Position numbers and translations under genes: made by a program. From Cerasibacillus terrae (lineage in GTDB: Bacteria; Bacillota; Bacilli; Bacillales; Amphibacillaceae), in assembly GCF_008039555.1 (NCBI RefSeq), contig NZ_VDUW01000002.1, positions 124,001 to 188,000 on the forward strand: a stretch of DNA of 64,000 bases. The letters run 5' to 3'. This document shows, one piece after another, positions 59,794 through 64,000 of this stretch (its first letter is position 1; each line of letters begins with the position of its first letter). The notes beneath the pieces are model-generated. The model was not told where the DNA came from, made no database searches, and was given only the letters and a program-made list of their open reading frames with translations.

Positions 59794-60411
59794 ATGTATG
59801 TCATGAAGCATAATGGTTGGGTGGAAGTCATTTGTGGAAGTATGTTCTCGGGAAAATCAGAAGAACTGATTCGCCGGATTCGACGTGCTAACTATGGAAA
59901 ACTAACTGTGAAAGTATTCAAACCTGCAATAGATGATCGTTATTCACAAGAGAGTATTGTTTCCCATAATGGAGCATCGTTTATTGCATACCCAATCCAG
60001 AAATCAGCAGATATTTTTAGCAAATTGAATAAACAAGTAGATGTTGTTGGAATTGATGAGGTTCAATTTTTTGATGAACAAATTGTACAAGTAGTAGATT
60101 CCTTAGCAAATCAAGGTATTCGTGTTATTGTTGCGGGATTAGACACTGATTTTCGTGGAGAACCATTTGGACCAATGCCGAAACTTATGTCTTTAGCAGA
60201 ATCTGTTACGAAATTGAATGCAATCTGTCCAGTATGTGGTTCCCCTGCTAGTCGCACACAACGTTTAATCAATGGAAAACCTGCATCATTCGATGACCCA
60301 ATCATCTTAGTTGGTGCATCCGAATCTTATGAACCACGTTGCCGTCATCATCATGAAGTGCCGAGGAAACCAAAACATACAACCAATTCAATCATGGGAG
60401 AGCATTCTTAA
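59794..60411 (+). CDS. tdk: Thymidine kinase
   Basis: The 205-residue protein has the P-loop [14 protein letters not shown] (residues 15-28), DEVQFF and the lasso region [42 protein letters not shown]. Zinc ligands are CPVC plus Cys and one of the His of CRHHH; B. subtilis has Cys at that position. It phosphorylates thymidine to dTMP for salvage. The terminator hairpin overlaps its stop codon. An ATG at 59803 is an alternative start. Confidence 0.95.
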   Translation: MYVMKHNGWVEVICGSMFSGKSEELIRRIRRANYGKLTVKVFKPAIDDRYSQESIVSHNGASFIAYPIQKSADIFSKLNKQVDVVGIDEVQFFDEQIVQVVDSLANQGIRVIVAGLDTDFRGEPFGPMPKLMSLAESVTKLNAICPVCGSPASRTQRLINGKPASFDDPIILVGASESYEPRCRHHHEVPRKPKHTTNSIMGEHS

Positions 60412-60432
60412 AAAAAGGGAATGCTCTTTTTA
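60399..60432 (+). terminator. Terminator overlapping the tdk stop codon
   Basis: AGAGCATTC and GAATGCTCT pair; the left arm lies in the last tdk codons. TTTTTACTTTTT follows. Confidence 0.85.
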
Positions 60433-60495
60433 CTTTTTGACCATGTGTTTAGGTTATACTATAATTAACATGTTAGTCTTAGTGAGGTGAACCGA

Positions 60496-61566
60496 ATGTT
60501 AGAACGCGTACAATCTATTGAAGAGCGTTATAATAAGTTGAATGAACTACTTAGTGATCCAGAAGTATTAAATGATCCGAAAAAGCTTCGTGAGTATTCA
60601 AAAGAGCAATCAGACCTTGAAGAAGTTGTTCAAGTATATCGTGTATATAAAAATGTTGTGGAAGAATTAAAAGATGCAAAAGCAATGTTTGAAGATGATT
60701 TAGACGCGGATATGCAAGAAATGGTCAAGATGGAAGTAGATGAATTAAGCGAAAAAGAAACAGAATTAGAAGAACAATTAAAAGTACTTCTCCTACCGAA
60801 AGACCCGAATGATGACAAGAACGTTATCATGGAAATCCGTGGTGCTGCTGGTGGGGATGAAGCTGCGCTATTTGCAGGTGATCTATACCGGATGTATTCG
60901 CGGTATGCAGAGAATCAAGGGTGGAAAACCGAAGTGATTGAATCTCATTCCACAGGTGTTGGTGGTTATAAAGAAATCATTTTTATGATCCATGGAAAAG
61001 GTGCATTTTCTAAGCTGAAATTTGAAAATGGTGCACACCGCGTTCAACGTGTTCCAGAAACAGAATCTGGAGGAAGAATCCATACATCCACAGCGACAGT
61101 TGCCGTTTTACCTGAAGCAGAAGATGTGGAAGTAGATATCCATGAAAAAGATATTCGTGTCGATACGTTTGCCTCTAGTGGTCCCGGTGGACAAAGTGTT
61201 AACACAACCATGTCTGCTGTTAGGTTAACCCACGAACCAACAGGAATCGTTGTATCGTGCCAAGATGAGAAATCACAAATTAAAAACAAAGAAAAAGCAA
61301 TGAAAGTATTACGTGCTAGAGTCTATGATAAATTTCAACAAGAAGCTCAGGCTGAATATGATGAAACACGTAAATCAGCAGTTGGTTCTGGTGACCGCTC
61401 TGAGCGAATTCGAACATATAATTTTCCACAAAGTCGGGTAACAGATCATCGAATTGGTTTGACCATTCAAAAACTGGAGCAAATCCTTGAAGGAAAAATG
61501 GATGAAGTAATTGATGCTTTACTAGTGGAAGAACAGACAAAACGCCTAGAACAAATAGGTGGATAA
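60496..61566 (+). CDS. prfA: Peptide chain release factor 1
   Basis: The ATG at 60496 follows TGAGGTGAACCG; the upstream GTG overlaps this site. The 356-residue protein has RF1 domains: helical N-terminus, [22 protein letters not shown], the catalytic [12 protein letters not shown] (GGQ) and the C-terminal [24 protein letters not shown]. It releases peptides at UAA and UAG. prmC, which methylates the GGQ Gln, follows 99 bases later. Confidence 0.96.
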   Translation: MLERVQSIEERYNKLNELLSDPEVLNDPKKLREYSKEQSDLEEVVQVYRVYKNVVEELKDAKAMFEDDLDADMQEMVKMEVDELSEKETELEEQLKVLLLPKDPNDDKNVIMEIRGAAGGDEAALFAGDLYRMYSRYAENQGWKTEVIESHSTGVGGYKEIIFMIHGKGAFSKLKFENGAHRVQRVPETESGGRIHTSTATVAVLPEAEDVEVDIHEKDIRVDTFASSGPGGQSVNTTMSAVRLTHEPTGIVVSCQDEKSQIKNKEKAMKVLRARVYDKFQQEAQAEYDETRKSAVGSGDRSERIRTYNFPQSRVTDHRIGLTIQKLEQILEGKMDEVIDALLVEEQTKRLEQIGG

Positions 61567-61665
61567 TCCACTGGCATTTTTTAGATTATCAAACAGTTAA
61601 ATGTGAGACTTCATGCAATAGAGTTTTACATCTTGTGATAAATTTGAAATAAATAGGTGATACCT

Positions 61666-62532
61666 ATGGAAGATAAATTAAAACAATATGAAGTCCTTGA
61701 ATGGGCTTCTCTTTTTTTAAAAGAATATAATCGAGAACAAAGAGTTTCAGAACTGTTATTACAACATTACTTACAAGTTTCTCGTGCGTCCTTTTTAGCG
61801 AATATGCGTGAGGTAATGGAACCGCATATTGTAAAGATTTACAAGGAAGCTATTCGAGAACATGCATTAACAGGTATTCCTATTCAGCATTTAATCGGTT
61901 CCGAAGAGTTTTATGGGCGGCTCTTTCACGTATCAAAAGATGTCCTTATTCCGCGGATGGAAACAGAAGAATTAGTTGAAAAGGTTATTCATGAAGCAGA
62001 AAAAATAACAGATTCTTCTTATACGATTGTTGATTTAGGAACAGGTAGTGGAATCATTGCAATCACATTAGCATTGGAATTACCTGAAGCTAAAGTTTAT
62101 GCAACAGACATATCAAAAAAGGCCTTACAAATTGCAAAGAAAAACGCATCTGAATTACATGCTCCTGTCACTTTTTTGGAAGGGGATTTTTTACAACCTT
62201 GTATTGATAATAAAATATTACCACAGATTATTGTGTCAAATCCTCCGTATATTTCAAGAGATGAAGAGGAAACATTATCAGATACGGTTAAAAATTTTGA
62301 TCCATCTCTCGCTTTATTCGCAGACGATGAAGGTCTCGCAGCATATGAAACAATTGTAAAGCAAATAGAAATGTTAGACAAAGGACCTGAGAAACTCTTT
62401 TTTGAAATTGGCCATACACAAGGAGAACAAATAACAGACCTTATCCAAAAGTATTTCCTAGATGCGAAAGTCTCCCTATTTCAAGATATAAATAAAAATG
62501 ACCGAATCATTTGTGCCCAACTGAAAGAATAA
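61666..62532 (+). CDS. prmC: Release factor glutamine methyltransferase
   Basis: The ATG at 61666 follows AGGTGATACCT. The 288-residue protein has an N-terminal helical domain, the SAM-binding IVDLGTGSGIIAITLALEL (residues 121-139) and NPPYIS (192-197), which positions the target glutamine. It methylates RF1 and RF2 at the GGQ motif. Order prfA-prmC-spoIIR is as in B. subtilis (ywkF absent). Confidence 0.95.
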   Translation: MEDKLKQYEVLEWASLFLKEYNREQRVSELLLQHYLQVSRASFLANMREVMEPHIVKIYKEAIREHALTGIPIQHLIGSEEFYGRLFHVSKDVLIPRMETEELVEKVIHEAEKITDSSYTIVDLGTGSGIIAITLALELPEAKVYATDISKKALQIAKKNASELHAPVTFLEGDFLQPCIDNKILPQIIVSNPPYISRDEEETLSDTVKNFDPSLALFADDEGLAAYETIVKQIEMLDKGPEKLFFEIGHTQGEQITDLIQKYFLDAKVSLFQDINKNDRIICAQLKE

Positions 62533-62620
62533 TATTATCGAAAAAATACTAGAATACTAGTTTAAATAATTTATCTCTTGCCCATACTGTGAACAAATCA
62601 ATAAAAAAGGGGCATGCGAG

Positions 62621-63214
62621 ATGAAGAAACTAGTATTTTTTGCTTTTATATTTATTATTTTACTCTTTACTTTTCCAATCAACGGAAAAGGTAATCATAT
62701 AGAAGAATCAGAATTACAGGTGATTCCAGATGAGGCTATCCGCTTACGAATTTTAGCAAATAGTGATAATAAGCTAGATCAACACGTGAAATTAGAAGTT
62801 CGCGATGCGGTGAATGAACAAATAACAGGCTGGGTGAAGCATCTTACAGATATTGATGCAGCAAGACGGCTAATTAGGGAAAATATAGATGAGATTGAAC
62901 AAACCGTAGAAAATACAATTAAAGAATACGATGTCAATCATGAGTATCATGTGGAATATAATAAAAAGGTGGCATTTCCGGAGAAGACTTATGGAACAAC
63001 TGTTTATCCAGAGGGAGACTATGAAGCTGTTCTGATTACACTTGGTAAAGGAGTAGGTGAAAATTGGTGGTGTGTTTTATTTCCCCCGTTATGCTTCTTA
63101 GACTTTTCTCAAGAAGTAAGTGCAGCATCACCAGAAGAATTAGCTGAAGAGGAAGAAGAGGAAGAAGTAGAAGTGAAATTTTTCCTTTTTGAATGGTTAA
63201 AAGATATTTTTTAA
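62621..63214 (+). CDS. spoIIR: Stage II sporulation protein R
   Basis: The 197-residue protein has an N-terminal signal sequence (residues 1-24), PDEAIRLRILANSDNKLDQ, the LEVRDAVNE helix and the late GENWWCVLFPPLCFLDFS, all SpoIIR hallmarks. Secreted by the forespore into the intermembrane space, it triggers SpoIIGA to process pro-sigma-E in the mother cell. In B. subtilis it has a sigma-F promoter; none was identified with confidence here. An Ala/Glu-rich linker lies near residues 165-183. Start by AAAAAAGGGG. Confidence 0.95.
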   Translation: MKKLVFFAFIFIILLFTFPINGKGNHIEESELQVIPDEAIRLRILANSDNKLDQHVKLEVRDAVNEQITGWVKHLTDIDAARRLIRENIDEIEQTVENTIKEYDVNHEYHVEYNKKVAFPEKTYGTTVYPEGDYEAVLITLGKGVGENWWCVLFPPLCFLDFSQEVSAASPEELAEEEEEEEVEVKFFLFEWLKDIF

Positions 63215-63315
63215 GTCGGACACTTTATGATTTCCTATTTTTCACACTGAAACAATCATAATAGAGAGAATGCGTGCATAGATTTGTAGTATATTTCTAT
63301 AAGATGAGGGTGATT

Positions 63316-63720
63316 ATGTTGAAATTAATAGGAGCGAACCATGTGTCAGAACAACAATTAGATCAATTTTTGGAATCGGTCACATCTATTTCAAAAGAAG
63401 CTCTACTAAAAGAGGGATATGTTATTATAGTAGATGAAGAGATTAAAGGATGTTTTACTTTATTATCTTTAACAGAAGAAGTATTTTGGCTAAAGCAGCT
63501 TTATATTCAACCTGAAATCGCGAATAATTTATTAGCGCTAATAGAAACTATTTTATTAATGATTAAAAACATGAAAGCAAAAAAACTATATGTTCATAGT
63601 CATCAACCCGTATTGGATATCATTTTAGATGCTTTACAATTTGAAAAGGCAAAAGAAGAAGTACAGGTAGAACAAAAGCCAAACCTTGTAGGAAAATGGT
63701 GGGAATATGATGTTTCTTAA
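63316..63720 (+). CDS. GNAT-like protein at the ywlB position
   Basis: The ATG at 63316 follows GAGGGTGATT; an in-frame ATG at 63274 has no site. The 134-residue protein has an acetyltransferase-like pattern: GYVIIVDEEIKGCFTLLSL, FWLKQLYIQP, then a helix (ALIETILLMI) and AKKLYVHSHQP. The acetyl-CoA P-loop of classical GNATs (Q/RxxGxG/A) is not clear, so activity is uncertain. The position after spoIIR corresponds to ywlB of B. subtilis, also annotated as an acetyltransferase. The stop codon meets a repeat element. Confidence 0.55.
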   Translation: MLKLIGANHVSEQQLDQFLESVTSISKEALLKEGYVIIVDEEIKGCFTLLSLTEEVFWLKQLYIQPEIANNLLALIETILLMIKNMKAKKLYVHSHQPVLDIILDALQFEKAKEEVQVEQKPNLVGKWWEYDVS

Positions 63721-63788
63721 TAAAATGAAACCTCAATCAGTGGGTGTTTTCTAAAAGTAGAGCCTTACAGCCAGTTAATCTACGATAG
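63718..63788 (-). repeat. Truncated copy of the intergenic repeat, reverse
   Basis: AAATGAAACCTCAATCAGTGGG and CTTACAGCCAGTTAATCTACGAT are the two outer ends, but the middle is lost. The TAA stop of the preceding gene overlaps its first bases. Confidence 0.75.
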
Positions 63789-63817
63789 GGATTTTTTAAA
63801 AAGTAAATCTATTCACA

Positions 63818-63967
63818 CTATCCACAGCATAATGGGGATAACTTGTTAAAGGCAAGTGAATAATATGTGAATAAATAGGAATTTTATTAAAATCAGGTCA
63901 ATTAATCGAGGAAATGGAGCTGAAACTGTGGAAAACCATTCACTAATTAGGTAGAACTTGTGGATAA
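63818..63967. promoter_or_regulatory. Cluster of DnaA-box-like sites
   Basis: Five 9-mers lie within 150 bases: CTATCCACA (63818), TGGGGATAA (63833), TGTGAATAA (63866), TGTGGAAAA (63927) and a perfect TGTGGATAA (63959); the first four have one mismatch to TTATCCACA or its complement. B. subtilis has a known DnaA-box cluster upstream of ywlC, the gene expected just beyond this window. Confidence 0.65.
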
Positions 63968-64000
63968 CTATATTAAAATAAATGTATAGTAAAGAAAACT

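Noticed and set aside
62533-62620. Sigma-F promoter of spoIIR
   Set aside because: Expected from B. subtilis, but no pair of elements matched well in this short AT-rich gap.

Overview
The window reads as chromosomal DNA of a low-GC, endospore-forming member of the Bacillaceae. Evidence: strong GGAGG-type ribosome binding sites, frequent TTG/GTG starts, sporulation genes (cwlJ, gerQ, spo0F, spoIIR), and a gene order from about 32 kb onwards that follows the Bacillus subtilis ywd-ywf-ywg-ywh-ywi-ywj-ywk-ywl segment. The genus cannot be fixed from the sequence alone. No rRNA, tRNA, CRISPR array, phage or complete insertion sequence was seen.

Layout. 1-31.6 kb is a mixed housekeeping region of short transcription units in both orientations: a partial ABC-F ATPase, a permuted NlpC/P60-like protein, a WYL regulator, ypmR-ypmS, a RarD transporter, methionine gamma-lyase, cardiolipin synthase, ykhA thioesterase, aminopeptidase ampS, a broken D-Ala-D-Ala carboxypeptidase, recQ, a cation/proton antiporter, pgcA, a manganese-riboswitch-controlled TerC exporter, cystine transporter tcyP, a divergent ligD/ku NHEJ pair, an acyltransferase, a guanine-riboswitch-controlled xpt-pbuX operon and a YjiH protein. 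32-42 kb holds ywdI, ywdK, gerQ-cwlJ, chdC (hemQ), lipL, ywfO-ywgA, ywhD, pbpG and ywiB. 42-50 kb is a fatty-acid beta-oxidation cluster (fadF, thiolase, 3-hydroxybutyryl-CoA dehydrogenase, two acyl-CoA dehydrogenases, a TetR regulator) with candidate TetR operators and cre sites. 50-64 kb is the core run rpoE, pyrG, spo0F, transaldolase-like, murA2, glpX, rho, rpmE2, tdk, prfA, prmC, spoIIR, ywlB-like, ending in a cluster of DnaA-box-like sites.

Most notable observations: (1) PyrG (CTP synthase) has Gly at residue 381, where the glutaminase nucleophile Cys is otherwise near-invariant, and Cys at 461 in place of the glutamine-binding Arg, which predicts an ammonia-only enzyme; (2) a bimodular palindromic intergenic repeat of about 150 bp occurs a dozen or so times, often abutting stop codons and once inside a riboswitch-controlled leader; (3) three unrelated-looking tandem arrays (9.2, 16.4 and 29.8 kb) share one 51-52 bp architecture, GGTCAC then CCC about 18 bases later; (4) DnaA boxes are clustered at the right end.

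Intergenic stretches over 300 bases: 6544-6833 (terminator, repeat fragment); 8948-9614 (repeat plus tandem array); 13864-14246 (candidate antiporter promoter only); 16098-16837 (hairpin and tandem array); 18921-19248 (promoter, Mn riboswitch, two terminators); 25978-26404 (repeat, otherwise nothing seen); 27404-27911 (promoter, guanine riboswitch, terminator, repeat); 29807-30217 (tandem array, terminator); 31562-32067 (repeat, then about 300 AT-rich bases with nothing recognised); 38998-39536 (repeats and hairpins); 52737-53248 and 53630-54132 (terminators and repeats around spo0F); 57235-57872 (terminator, then a long rho leader).
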